Shown here: piece by piece, positions 24,179 through 32,710 of the stretch
Position numbering within the stretch: the stretch's first letter is position 1
How the letters are laid out: every line of letters starts with the position of its first letter
DNA from: Nocardioides hwasunensis
GTDB taxonomy: Bacteria > Actinomycetota > Actinomycetes > Propionibacteriales > Nocardioidaceae
Assembly (NCBI RefSeq): GCF_014779665.1
Contig: NZ_JACXYY010000007.1
Location: 186,001 to 250,000, forward strand
Direction of reading: 5' to 3'
Length of the DNA: 64,000 nt
Position numbers and translations under genes: made by a program
The notes under the pieces: model-generated
The model's input: the letters and a program-made list of their open reading frames with translations, nothing else
Databases searched by the model: none
Told to the model about the DNA's origin: nothing

Positions 24179-25759
24179 GTGTCCCAGCCACCGAGCCCGA
24201 TGACAGGCCCACCCCCGACCATGCGTGAGCTCGTCGACGACCTGCGCTCCCGGCTGGCCCGGGTGCGCCAGGGCGGGTCCGAGGCCGCGCGCCGCAAGCA
24301 CACCGATCGCGGCAAGCTCCTGGTCCGTGACCGCGTCGACCGGCTGCTCGACCCCGGGAGCCCGTTCCTGGAGATCGCGCCGCTGGCGGCCTACGGGATG
24401 TACGGCAAGGACGGCGACGACTACGCCGTCCCGTCGGCGGGCGTGGTCAGCGGGATCGGCCGGGTCGCGGGCCGCGAGTGCGTGGTGGTCGCCAACGACG
24501 CGACGGTGAAGGGAGGCACCTACTACCCGCTGACGGTCAAGAAGCACCTCCGTGCACAGGCGATCGCCGCGGAGAACCACCTGCCGTGCCTCTACCTCGT
24601 CGACTCCGGCGGTGCCTTCCTGCCGATGCAGGACGACGTCTTCCCCGACCGCGAGCACTTCGGCCGGATCTTCTTCAACCAGGCCAACATGTCCGCGCGG
24701 GGCATCCCGCAGATCGCCAGCGTGATGGGCTCGTGCACCGCCGGCGGTGCCTACGTGCCGGCGATGTCCGACGAGAGCGTCATCGTGCGCAACCAGGGCA
24801 CGATCTTCCTCGGCGGACCTCCGCTGGTGAAGGCCGCGACCGGTGAGGTCGTCTCGGCCGAGGACCTCGGTGGCGGTGACGTGCACGCCCGCACGTCCGG
24901 CGTCGTCGACCACCTCGCCGAGGACGACGCGCACGCTCTCGCGATCGTCCGCTCGATCGTCGACACCCTCCCCGCGGTCCGGCCCGCCCGCGAGGCCGTC
25001 GCCGAGGTCGAGGAGCCGCACGAGCCGCCGGAGTCGCTCTACGACGTCGTGCCCACCGACACCCGCACGCCGTACGACGTGCGCGAGGTGGTCAAGCGCG
25101 TGGTCGACGGCAGCCGGTTCCACGAGTTCAAGAAGCTCTACGGCGACACGCTGGTGTGCGGCTTCGCGCGGATCCACGGCCACGAGGTCGGCATCGTCGC
25201 CAACAACGGCATCCTCTTCAGCGAGTCGGCCCTGAAGGGCGCGCACTTCATCGAGCTGTGCAACCAGCGCGGCATCCCGCTGGTCTTCCTGCAGAACATC
25301 ACCGGCTTCATGGTCGGGCGCGAGTACGAGAACAAGGGCATCGCCCGCGACGGCGCCAAGCTCGTCACCGCGGTCGCGTGCAGCGTCGTGCCGAAGTTCA
25401 CCGTCGTGATCGGCGGCTCGTTCGGCGCCGGCAACTACGGCATGTGCGGTCGCGCCTACGACCCCCGCTTCCTCTGGATGTGGCCCAACGCGCGCATCTC
25501 GGTGATGGGCGGCGAACAGGCCGCGTCGGTCCTCGCGACGGTCCGCACCGACCTGGAGGACGAGGCCGCCGTCGAGGCGTTCAAGGCCCCGATCCGCGGG
25601 CAGTACGAGACGCAGGGCTCGCCCTACTACGCCTCGGCACGGCTGTGGGACGACGGGATCATCGACCCCGCCGACACCCGCCGGGTCCTCGGCATGGCCC
25701 TCGCCGCGACGTCGTACACCCCGATCCCCGAGCCGTCCTACGGCATCTTCCGGATGTGA
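24179..25759 (+). CDS. Acyl-CoA carboxylase beta subunit (methylcrotonyl-CoA type)
   Basis: 526 aa carboxyltransferase. Two crotonase-like halves are visible: [20 protein letters not shown] and the [17 protein letters not shown] oxyanion region in the first, [20 protein letters not shown] and [19 protein letters not shown] in the second. These match methylcrotonyl- or geranyl-CoA carboxylase beta subunits. It moves CO2 from carboxybiotin to an enoyl-CoA. GTG 24179 is chosen because TAACCT lies exactly 6 nt upstream; ATG 24200 is the alternative. Followed by the alpha subunit and HMG-CoA lyase, giving the last steps of leucine degradation. Repression by the nearby TetR is inferred. Confidence 0.93.
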   Translation: MSQPPSPMTGPPPTMRELVDDLRSRLARVRQGGSEAARRKHTDRGKLLVRDRVDRLLDPGSPFLEIAPLAAYGMYGKDGDDYAVPSAGVVSGIGRVAGRECVVVANDATVKGGTYYPLTVKKHLRAQAIAAENHLPCLYLVDSGGAFLPMQDDVFPDREHFGRIFFNQANMSARGIPQIASVMGSCTAGGAYVPAMSDESVIVRNQGTIFLGGPPLVKAATGEVVSAEDLGGGDVHARTSGVVDHLAEDDAHALAIVRSIVDTLPAVRPAREAVAEVEEPHEPPESLYDVVPTDTRTPYDVREVVKRVVDGSRFHEFKKLYGDTLVCGFARIHGHEVGIVANNGILFSESALKGAHFIELCNQRGIPLVFLQNITGFMVGREYENKGIARDGAKLVTAVACSVVPKFTVVIGGSFGAGNYGMCGRAYDPRFLWMWPNARISVMGGEQAASVLATVRTDLEDEAAVEAFKAPIRGQYETQGSPYYASARLWDDGIIDPADTRRVLGMALAATSYTPIPEPSYGIFRM

Positions 25760-25764
25760 GTGAC

Positions 25765-27588
25765 ATGAACACCCTGCTCATCGCCAACCGCGGCGAGATC
25801 GCCCTGCGCGTCATGCGCACGGCCGCGCGCCTCGGCTGGAGCACCGTCGCGATCCACACCGACCTCGACGTCGACGCACCACACGTGCGCGCCGCCGACC
25901 GCGCAGTGCGGGTGGAGTCCTACCTCGACATCGACGCCGTGGTCGCGGCCGCGCGCGAGAGCGGTGCCGGATACGTCCACCCGGGCTACGGCTTCCTCTC
26001 CGAGCGCGCACCGTTCGCGCGGGCGCTGGCCGAGGCCGGCATCACCCTGGTCGGCCCGTCGGGTGACGTGATGGACGCGATGGGCCGCAAGGACGCCGCC
26101 CGCGAGGTCGCGGTGGCCGCCGGTGTCCCGGTCGTGCCGTCGTACTCCCTCGACGACGACCCGGCGACCTTCGACTACCCGGTGCTCGTCAAGGCCGCGG
26201 CCGGTGGCGGTGGCAAGGGCATGCGCGTGGTCCACCGGATCGGTGACTACGCCGAGGCGCTGGCGGCCGCGCAGCGCGAGGCGCGGTCGTCGTTCGGTGA
26301 CGACACGATGCTGGTCGAGAAGTACGTCGAGTCCGGCCGCCACATCGAGGTGCAGGTCATGGGGGACACCCACGGCACCGTCCTGCACTTCTTCGAACGC
26401 GACTGCTCCACGCAGCGCCGCCACCAGAAGGTGCTCGAGGAGGCACCCGCGCCGACCATCACTGCCGCGCAGCAGGCCGCGATCACCGCCTCGGCCGTCG
26501 CCCTGGCCGAGCAGTGCGGCTACACCGGCGCCGGCACCGTCGAGTTCCTGCTCGACAACGCGTCCGGCGAGTTCTACTTCCTCGAGATGAACACCCGGCT
26601 CCAGGTCGAGCACCCGGTCACCGAGGAGGTCGTCCGGGTCGCCTCCGACCAGGGGCGCGAGCGGGTCGACCTCGTCGAGCTCCAGCTCCTCGTCGCGACC
26701 GGTGAGCCGCTGCCGTTCGGGCAGGACGCCCTCACGCTGGAGGGCCACGCCATCGAGGCGCGCGTCTACGCCGAGGACTCGTTCAACGGCTTCCTCCCGC
26801 AGGCGGGGGTGGCGACCCACGTGGCCTGGCCGGGCGAAGAGGGCGTCCGGGTCGACCACGCGCTCGAGTCCGGGCAGGAGGTCTCCACCTCCTACGACCC
26901 GATGCTGGGCAAGGTCGTCGCCTGGGGCCCCGACCGGGAGTCGGCGAGGAACGCGCTGGTCGAGGCCCTGGGCCGGACGGAGATCGCCGGCCTCACGACC
27001 AACACCGGCTTCCTCCGCACACTGGTGGCGAGCGAGGAGTTCCGGGTCGAGGCGATCGACACCGCGTGGCTGGACCGCAACGACGTACCCGCACCCGACG
27101 ACACCGAGGCCCGGCAGCTCGCCGCTGCCGCCCTGGTCCCGGCCGGCGCAGCAGGGCCGTGGCAGGCCGACGGGTGGAGGTCGGGTGCCGACCCGGCTCC
27201 CGTCCGCGTCGAGGTGGGTGGCGAGCTGGTCGACGTACCCACGCAGCCGGCTCCGGGCTTCGTGGGCGTCACCTCGGCGGCGGTCGAGGTCGTCCTGCGG
27301 GGCCAGCGCTTCGTCTTCACCCGCCCCGACCCCTTCGCCGACGCGGCCGCTGCGGCGGGCGACGGCACCCTGCTCGCCCCCATGCCCGGCACCGTCCTCG
27401 CGGTCAACGTCGCCGAGGGACAGGAGGTGGCGGAGGGTGAGACCCTCGGTGTCATGGAGGCGATGAAGATGGAGCTCGCACTCACGTCACCCTTCGCCGG
27501 CACGGTCACCTCGGTCGCCCCGAGCGTCGGTGACCTGGTGAAGCTCGGCGCCGTCCTCTTCGTCGTCGAGCCCGCGTCTGCTGGTTGA
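25765..27588 (+). CDS. Acyl-CoA carboxylase alpha subunit (biotin carboxylase + BCCP)
   Basis: 607 aa. Biotin carboxylase domain starts with LLIANRGEIALRVMRTAARL; ATP-grasp loop KAAAGGGGKGMRVV is near 145; the catalytic block FLEMNTRLQVEHPVTEEV is near 275. The C-terminal carrier domain has VMEAMKMEL with the biotinylated Lys near 568. It carboxylates biotin with bicarbonate and ATP and serves the beta subunit encoded 5 nt upstream. The stop codon is provided by a GGTTGAGC repeat (27583-27615), so the original C-terminus may have been slightly different. Confidence 0.94.
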   Translation: MNTLLIANRGEIALRVMRTAARLGWSTVAIHTDLDVDAPHVRAADRAVRVESYLDIDAVVAAARESGAGYVHPGYGFLSERAPFARALAEAGITLVGPSGDVMDAMGRKDAAREVAVAAGVPVVPSYSLDDDPATFDYPVLVKAAAGGGGKGMRVVHRIGDYAEALAAAQREARSSFGDDTMLVEKYVESGRHIEVQVMGDTHGTVLHFFERDCSTQRRHQKVLEEAPAPTITAAQQAAITASAVALAEQCGYTGAGTVEFLLDNASGEFYFLEMNTRLQVEHPVTEEVVRVASDQGRERVDLVELQLLVATGEPLPFGQDALTLEGHAIEARVYAEDSFNGFLPQAGVATHVAWPGEEGVRVDHALESGQEVSTSYDPMLGKVVAWGPDRESARNALVEALGRTEIAGLTTNTGFLRTLVASEEFRVEAIDTAWLDRNDVPAPDDTEARQLAAAALVPAGAAGPWQADGWRSGADPAPVRVEVGGELVDVPTQPAPGFVGVTSAAVEVVLRGQRFVFTRPDPFADAAAAAGDGTLLAPMPGTVLAVNVAEGQEVAEGETLGVMEAMKMELALTSPFAGTVTSVAPSVGDLVKLGAVLFVVEPASAG

Positions 27589-27615
27589 GCAGCGAGGAGC
27601 GAGCGTGTCGAGACC
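27583..27615 (+). repeat. GGTTGAGC...GTGTCGAGACC element
   Basis: A 33-nt element beginning GGTTGAGCAGCGAG and ending GTGTCGAGACC. Its first TGA is the stop codon of the carboxylase alpha gene. Related copies lie at 40067-40225. This kind of element is frequent between genes in Nocardioides-like genomes. Confidence 0.8.
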
Positions 27616-27627
27616 AAGGAGCCCCCG

Positions 27628-28572
27628 ATGAGCCTTCCCATGCACGTGCGCGCCGCCGGGATGCCCGAGCGCGTGACGATCTACGAGGTCGGCGCGCGCG
27701 ACGGCCTGCAGAACGAGAAGGCGATCGTGCCGGTGGAGGTCAAGGCGGAGTTCGTACGCCGCCTCGTCGCCGCGGGGCTCCCGATCGTCGAGGCCACGAG
27801 CTTCGTGCACCCGCGGTGGGTGCCGCAGCTCGCCGACGCTGCCGAGCTGATGGCCGACCTCGGCGAGGCCGGTCGCCGGATGCCGGTGCTCGTGCCCAAC
27901 GAGCGCGGTCTCGACCGGGCCCTCGAGCTCGGCCTCGAGCACATCGCGATCTTCGGCAGCGCGACCGAGACCTTCGCGAGCAAGAACCTCAACCGCACCT
28001 TCGACGAGCAGTTCGCGATGTTCGAGCCGACGGTCCTCCGCGCGCGCGAGGCCGGGATGGACGTGCGCGCCTACGTCTCGATGTGCTTCGGCGACCCGTG
28101 GGAGGGCGCGGTGCCGATCGAGCAGGTCGTCGCCGCCGGCACCCGGCTGCTCGACCTCGGGGCCAGCCAGCTGAGCCTCGGCGACACGATCGGCGTCGCG
28201 ACGGCCGGCCACGTCAAGGCGCTCGTCGCGGCGTTCGGAGACGCGGGCGTGGGCACCGACCGGCTGGCGATGCACTTCCACGACACCTACGGCCAGGCGC
28301 TCGCCAACACGTTCTCCGCGCTCGAGTCGGGCATCACCACCTTCGACGCCAGCGCGGGCGGTCTCGGTGGCTGCCCCTACGCGAAGTCGGCCACCGGCAA
28401 CCTCGCCACCGAGGACCTGGTCTGGATGCTCACCGGCCTCGGCATCGAGCACGGGGTCGACCTCGACGCGATGGTCTCGACGAGCGTCTGGATGGCCGGC
28501 CGGCTCGGCCGCCCCAGCCCGAGTGCCGTGGTGCGCGCCCTGGGTGGAGGGCTGGCAGAATCACCCGCATGA
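27628..28572 (+). CDS. Hydroxymethylglutaryl-CoA lyase
   Basis: 314 aa TIM-barrel lyase. Signature motifs are YEVGARDGLQNEK (metal and substrate binding), DTIGVATAGHV, MHFHDTYGQALAN and the active-site loop GGLGGCPYAKSATGN with the catalytic Cys. It splits HMG-CoA into acetoacetate and acetyl-CoA. Together with the two carboxylase subunits upstream it completes leucine breakdown. Acyl-CoA dehydrogenase and hydratase genes usual in such operons are missing here. ATG 27628 is preceded by AAGGAGC. The stop overlaps the start of a sulfotransferase-like gene, an unexpected coupling. Confidence 0.94.
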   Translation: MSLPMHVRAAGMPERVTIYEVGARDGLQNEKAIVPVEVKAEFVRRLVAAGLPIVEATSFVHPRWVPQLADAAELMADLGEAGRRMPVLVPNERGLDRALELGLEHIAIFGSATETFASKNLNRTFDEQFAMFEPTVLRAREAGMDVRAYVSMCFGDPWEGAVPIEQVVAAGTRLLDLGASQLSLGDTIGVATAGHVKALVAAFGDAGVGTDRLAMHFHDTYGQALANTFSALESGITTFDASAGGLGGCPYAKSATGNLATEDLVWMLTGLGIEHGVDLDAMVSTSVWMAGRLGRPSPSAVVRALGGGLAESPA

Positions 28573-29672
28573 GCCGAGTCGTCCACCTGCACATCGGCGC
28601 ACCCAAGACCGGGACGACGTACCTCCAGGACCGGCTGCGGCTCAACCACTCCTCGCTCGCCAAGAACGGGGTGCTCATCCCCACGACCCGCCAGGTGCGG
28701 CCGGGGGCACGGTCCGACCTGTTCCACTTCCGCGCCGCCCTCGACCTGCTCGACCAGGACTGGGGAGGATCGCCCGGGCACGCCAAGGGCGCCTGGGACT
28801 CGATGGTCCGCCGGGTCGACCGGGCCCACGGCAACGTGGTGATCAGCCACGAGATCCTCGCCGGCGCCGAGCCCGACAAGGTCGCCAAGGCGATGAACGA
28901 CCTCGCCGACCACGAGGTGCACGTCGTCTACTCCGCGCGCGACCTCGGCCGCCAGCTCCCCGCGGCCTGGCAGGAGTCCATCAAGCAGGGCCGCAAGTGG
29001 GGCTTCCGCCGGTTCATCAACAGCTACGAGAACGGCAAGTCGTTCTTCTTCCGTGAGGCGATGGACCTCCCGGCGGTGCTCACCACCTGGGGCGCCAAGC
29101 TGCCCCCCGAGCGGATCCACGTCGTCACCGTGCCCCACGAGCGCGGCCCCAACGGCGACGAGCTCTGGCTGCGGTTCTGCCGGGCGTTCGGCATCGATCC
29201 CGCGTGGGCGCCGCTCGACTCCGAGCGCGACAACCGCTCGCTCGGCGTCGCGGAGACCTCGTTGCTGCGCAAGCTCAACCGCCGCCTCGAGCTCGGCATG
29301 CACCGCGACGCGACCTACGACAACCTGATCCGCGAGATCCTCGCGCAGGAGGTCCTCGTGGCCCGCGACACCGTGCCCGTGCGGCTGTCGCCCGAGCGCC
29401 ACGACTTCGCCGAGGAGCAGGGCGAGCGGTGGATCGAGTGGATCAAGGCCAGTGGCGTCGACGTCGTCGGCGACCTCGACGACCTGCGCCCACGACGGCC
29501 CGCCGAGGGCGAGGTGTGGCGCAACCCCGACCGGGTCCGCGCCAAGCTCGAGCTGAGCGCCGCGCTCGACGCGCTGACCGTCATGACCAGGGAGGCCGCC
29601 GAGGCCAGCTCGACCGGTGGCCCGATGACCCAGCGCGTGCGCAACACGGCTCGTCGGCTGCGGGACCGTTGA
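28569..29672 (+). CDS. Sulfotransferase-like protein 1
   Basis: 367 aa. HIGAPKTGTTYLQDRL at 7-22 is the PAPS 5'-phosphosulfate-binding loop, and VYSARDLGRQLPAAWQE resembles the 3'-phosphate-binding region (RDxxxQ). The remainder (LPPERIHVVTVP, LWLRFCRAFGID, DNRSLG) is shared with the third gene of the cluster. It should move sulfate from PAPS to an unknown acceptor, probably in the cytoplasm as no signal is seen. ATG 28569 overlaps the HMG-CoA lyase stop (ATGA). The C-terminal 60 residues are charged and helical. Confidence 0.8.
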   Translation: MSRVVHLHIGAPKTGTTYLQDRLRLNHSSLAKNGVLIPTTRQVRPGARSDLFHFRAALDLLDQDWGGSPGHAKGAWDSMVRRVDRAHGNVVISHEILAGAEPDKVAKAMNDLADHEVHVVYSARDLGRQLPAAWQESIKQGRKWGFRRFINSYENGKSFFFREAMDLPAVLTTWGAKLPPERIHVVTVPHERGPNGDELWLRFCRAFGIDPAWAPLDSERDNRSLGVAETSLLRKLNRRLELGMHRDATYDNLIREILAQEVLVARDTVPVRLSPERHDFAEEQGERWIEWIKASGVDVVGDLDDLRPRRPAEGEVWRNPDRVRAKLELSAALDALTVMTREAAEASSTGGPMTQRVRNTARRLRDR

Positions 29673-30817
29673 GCGACGACGCCGCCCGCGCGCACGGCTG
29701 GGTCGCGCACCTGCGCGAGGGGGGTACGACGCCCTGGCTGGCGTGGCAGGGCACAGCGCCGGTCGCCGACGCCCCGGCACGCGTCCTGCCGGGGGCGCAA
29801 CAGCTCGAGCTGCTGCGCCGGGTCAACCTCGCCCGCGGGTCGAGTGCTGCGCCCCGCGGCGGTGACGACGCGTCCAGCACTCGACTCGCCGCGCAGGTGC
29901 TGGCGGCCCCGGCCGCCGGCCGCGGCAAGGCCGACCTCCCGCTCGTCGGCGTCGCGACCTCGGGCTTCGGCCCTCGACCGGTGGATCCCGCCGCGGTGGG
30001 TGCGCGCGAGCTGCTGCGGGTGGCGAGCGTGGTGCTCGCCGACGACCTGGTCGCACTCGGACCCGACCCGGTGACCACCGGGTGGGCCCGACCGTGGCGA
30101 CGCCGGGTGCGCCTGGTGGGCGACCCGGTCACGGCCGGGATCCTGCGCGAGCACCTGGCCGCGCGCGGGCGGCCCCAGGGCGGTCCGCGTCCCCTCCTCG
30201 TCGCGCTCGGCGCCCCGCTCGACGAGCTGCTCGCCCGCACCTGGACCCAGCGGTGCTTCGAGACCGGCACCAAGCCGTGGCCGGAGTGGCTGCGGTTCTG
30301 GCGCGAGCGCGACCAGCTCCCCGCTCGCACCGACCTCGCGGCGTCCGTCGAGCGCTGGCCCGCGCGCCGTTCCCACGTCCGGGTCGTCACCGACCTGGCC
30401 CGGCTGCCCCAGCAGGTCGGCGTACGCCGGTTGCCCGCCGTGCGCGTGCCCGGTGCCGACCAGACCGAGCTGGCCCGTCGGGTCGCGGCGGTCGTCGGCC
30501 TGCGGGTCCCGGCACCGGAGCGCCCGGCGCTGATGCGGACGCTGCAGCGGCGGATGCCCGGCACCGGCGTCGCGCCCGTCGGCGTGCCCGAGCGCGAGCG
30601 CGACTGGGTCGCTGCGTCGGCGGCCCGCATGACGCGCGCGATCACCCGCGCTGGCTACCCTGTCGTCGGCGACCTCGCCGATCTCGCACCTCGCGCCACC
30701 GCCTCGGCCGTGGCCGGTGCCGACGACCAGCAGGTGCTGGACCTGGCGATCGCGATGATCGCCGACCCGGGCTGGAGGCAGGCGAGAAGGGCGGCAGGAA
30801 GGGTGGTGGAGCGATGA
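29669..30817 (+). CDS. Degenerate sulfotransferase-like protein lacking PAPS loop
   Basis: 382 aa. No recognised domain at first sight, but several segments line up with its two neighbours: RTWTQRCFETGTKPW with the AAWQESIKQGRKW region, LAASVERWPARRSHVRVVT with the LTTWGAKLPPERIHVVT region, and AGYPVVGDLADLAPR with VDVVGDLDDLRPR. The N-terminal PKTGT loop is absent, replaced by an Ala/Arg/Leu-rich stretch. The start is TTG 29669, overlapping the previous stop (TTGA); no better start follows soon. It may be a non-catalytic partner or scaffold for the flanking enzymes. Homology is from visual alignment only. Confidence 0.6.
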   Translation: MSDDAARAHGWVAHLREGGTTPWLAWQGTAPVADAPARVLPGAQQLELLRRVNLARGSSAAPRGGDDASSTRLAAQVLAAPAAGRGKADLPLVGVATSGFGPRPVDPAAVGARELLRVASVVLADDLVALGPDPVTTGWARPWRRRVRLVGDPVTAGILREHLAARGRPQGGPRPLLVALGAPLDELLARTWTQRCFETGTKPWPEWLRFWRERDQLPARTDLAASVERWPARRSHVRVVTDLARLPQQVGVRRLPAVRVPGADQTELARRVAAVVGLRVPAPERPALMRTLQRRMPGTGVAPVGVPERERDWVAASAARMTRAITRAGYPVVGDLADLAPRATASAVAGADDQQVLDLAIAMIADPGWRQARRAAGRVVER

Positions 30818-32004
30818 GCAGGCGGGTGCTGCTGCACGTGGGCTGCCCGAAGACCGGCACGTCGTACCTCCAGGACGTGCTGTTCCGCAACCAGGAGACG
30901 CTGCGCGAGCACGACATCCTCTATCCCGCCGACCGCTTCGACGCGCACTTCCTCGCCGCCCTCGACCTCATGACGCTGCCGTGGGGCGGACTGGAGACCG
31001 AGGCCGTCGGCGCCTGGGACCGGCTGGCCGCCGAGGTCCGCGAGTGGCACGGCACCGCGATCATCAGCCACGAGATCTTCGCCCGCGCCACGCCCGCCCA
31101 GGTCGAGCGGGCACTCGCCGCGCTCGGCGACACCGAGGTGCACCTGGTGCTCTCGGTGCGCGACCTGGTCCGCCAGGTCCCGGCGGAGTGGCAGGAGAAC
31201 GTCAAGCACCGCAGCCACATCACCTATGCCGCGTTCCTCGAGACGATCCGCGACCCGGCGCGCGACTCCCGCATCGGGTCGTGGTTCTGGGCCGTGCAGG
31301 AGCTGCCGGACGTCCTCGACCGCTGGGGCTCCACCCTCCCGCCCGAGCACGTGCACCTGGTGACCGTCCCGCCGTCCGGGTCCGACCGCGGCGAGCTGTG
31401 GCGGCGGTTCTCGCGCACCTTCGGCCTCGACGGGATCGACCTCGACCTCACCGCCGAGCGCGAGAACCCGTCGCTCGGCGTCCCGGAGACCGCGCTCCTG
31501 CGCGCCATCAACCAGCGCGTCACGTCGGTCGTCGCGCCGCCCGACTACCGCCCGCTGGTGCGCGAGGTGCTCGCCCACCAGACGCTCTCGCGGGGATTCG
31601 CCTCGGCTCGGCTGGGGCTTCCGCCCGACGACCACGCGTGGGCGCAGCAGCTCTCGCGCGCGTGGGTGCAGGTGCTCCGCGAGCGGGACTACGACGTCTC
31701 GGGGTCGCTCGACGACCTCCTCGGCCCGGACCTGGGCACCTTCACCGACCCCGACACCTCGACCGCCGACCAGCTGCTGCCGCCGGCCCTGGACGCCATC
31801 AGCGCTCTCCTCGTCGAGGCGGCCCGGCTCCGCGAGGTCGAGGAGCGGCTGCACCGCGAGCTGCACGAGGCGCGCGAGGAGCGTGACCGCGTGCGGGAGA
31901 CGACGACGTACCGCGCGAAGCGCAGGATCGTCACGACGCTCGAGGACTCCGCCCCCGGGCGGGGCACGCTCGAGGTCTACCGACGGGTGCGCGGGCGGGG
32001 CTGA
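30814..32004 (+). CDS. Sulfotransferase-like protein 2 with coiled-coil tail
   Basis: 396 aa. LLHVGCPKTGTSYLQDVLF at 5-23 is the PAPS-binding loop; VLSVRDLVRQVPAEWQENVK is the second cofactor region. Strongly similar in order of motifs to sulfotransferase-like protein 1 (LPPEHVHLVTVPP, LWRRFSRTFGLD, NPSLGVPE). Residues about 330-375 (AARLREVEERLHRELHEARE...) form a likely coiled coil, absent from protein 1, ending in a basic tail. ATG overlaps the previous stop (ATGA). Three coupled paralogues suggest a heteromeric modifying complex; the acceptor is unknown. No glycan genes lie nearby to suggest one. Confidence 0.8.
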   Translation: MSRRVLLHVGCPKTGTSYLQDVLFRNQETLREHDILYPADRFDAHFLAALDLMTLPWGGLETEAVGAWDRLAAEVREWHGTAIISHEIFARATPAQVERALAALGDTEVHLVLSVRDLVRQVPAEWQENVKHRSHITYAAFLETIRDPARDSRIGSWFWAVQELPDVLDRWGSTLPPEHVHLVTVPPSGSDRGELWRRFSRTFGLDGIDLDLTAERENPSLGVPETALLRAINQRVTSVVAPPDYRPLVREVLAHQTLSRGFASARLGLPPDDHAWAQQLSRAWVQVLRERDYDVSGSLDDLLGPDLGTFTDPDTSTADQLLPPALDAISALLVEAARLREVEERLHRELHEAREERDRVRETTTYRAKRRIVTTLEDSAPGRGTLEVYRRVRGRG

Positions 32005-32009
32005 CGGGC

Positions 32010-32687
32010 TCAGCGCTTGCGCGCGAGCAGCTCCCGGTCGGCGTAGCGTCCGACCTTCCAGGTCGCGTAGCCGTCGGCGCCCATGCCGACCACGCCGCCG
32101 ATCACCGGCACCCGGCGGCCCACGGTGGTGGCGAGGCGCTTGCCGGCGACGCGGGTGATGAGGTCGGTCGCGACGACCGCCGAGATGGTGCCGTCGAGCG
32201 CCGGGTCGTGGGCGGGCGCGGTCGCGAGCGCCATCGGTGTCGAGGGGAGCTTGCGCTTCTTGACCATCTCGTTGACCTGCTCCTCACCGAGCAGCAGCGC
32301 GAGGATCGCGTTGCGCACGCGCGGGTCGGAGAGGTCGTGCCCGCGCAGGTGGGCGATCCCGGCGACCATGCGGCACTGGATCAGCGCCAGGCCGGTGACG
32401 TTGGCGGGGATCGCGACGGCCATCGTGATCAGCCCACCGATGTTGGTGGCGAAGCCCTGGGCGCCGGCGATGCGGACGTTGTTCTCGATGACCTCGTGGA
32501 TGGCGCGCTCGACGTTGCCGCGCTGCTCCTTGAGCTGCTTGTCCGCAGCGGTGGCGGCGGGGGCCAGCGGACCGACCCCGTCGATCGCGCGGTTGAGCGC
32601 CTCGCGCACGAAGCTCGTGGTCATCCCGGGAGCGAGCTCCTGGATCCGCGGCGCGAGCTGGCGTCCCACCGTCTGCTTGAGGCCCAT
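32010..32687 (-). CDS. EcsC family protein
   Basis: 225 aa. Resembles actinobacterial EcsC-domain proteins: an N-terminal amphipathic part, then a Gly/Ala-rich hydrophobic block (FATNIGGLITMAVAIPANVTG) typical of EcsC, and a C-terminal Gly-rich VGRRVPVIGGVVGMGADGYA. EcsC itself is linked to an ABC exporter in Bacillus, but these stand-alone versions have no known role. ATG 32687 has TACGAT 6 nt upstream. It is convergent with the sulfotransferase operon, with 5 nt between stops. Confidence 0.75.
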   Translation of the reverse strand: MGLKQTVGRQLAPRIQELAPGMTTSFVREALNRAIDGVGPLAPAATAADKQLKEQRGNVERAIHEVIENNVRIAGAQGFATNIGGLITMAVAIPANVTGLALIQCRMVAGIAHLRGHDLSDPRVRNAILALLLGEEQVNEMVKKRKLPSTPMALATAPAHDPALDGTISAVVATDLITRVAGKRLATTVGRRVPVIGGVVGMGADGYATWKVGRYADRELLARKR

Positions 32688-32693
32688 GCCCCG

Positions 32694-32699
32694 ATCGTA
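32694..32699 (-). promoter_or_regulatory. -10 box (TACGAT) of EcsC gene
   Basis: TACGAT on the minus strand with 6 nt to ATG 32687. It lies just inside the 23-nt gap before the RTX gene's stop. Confidence 0.55.
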
Positions 32700-32710
32700 C
32701 GGCGGTCGGG

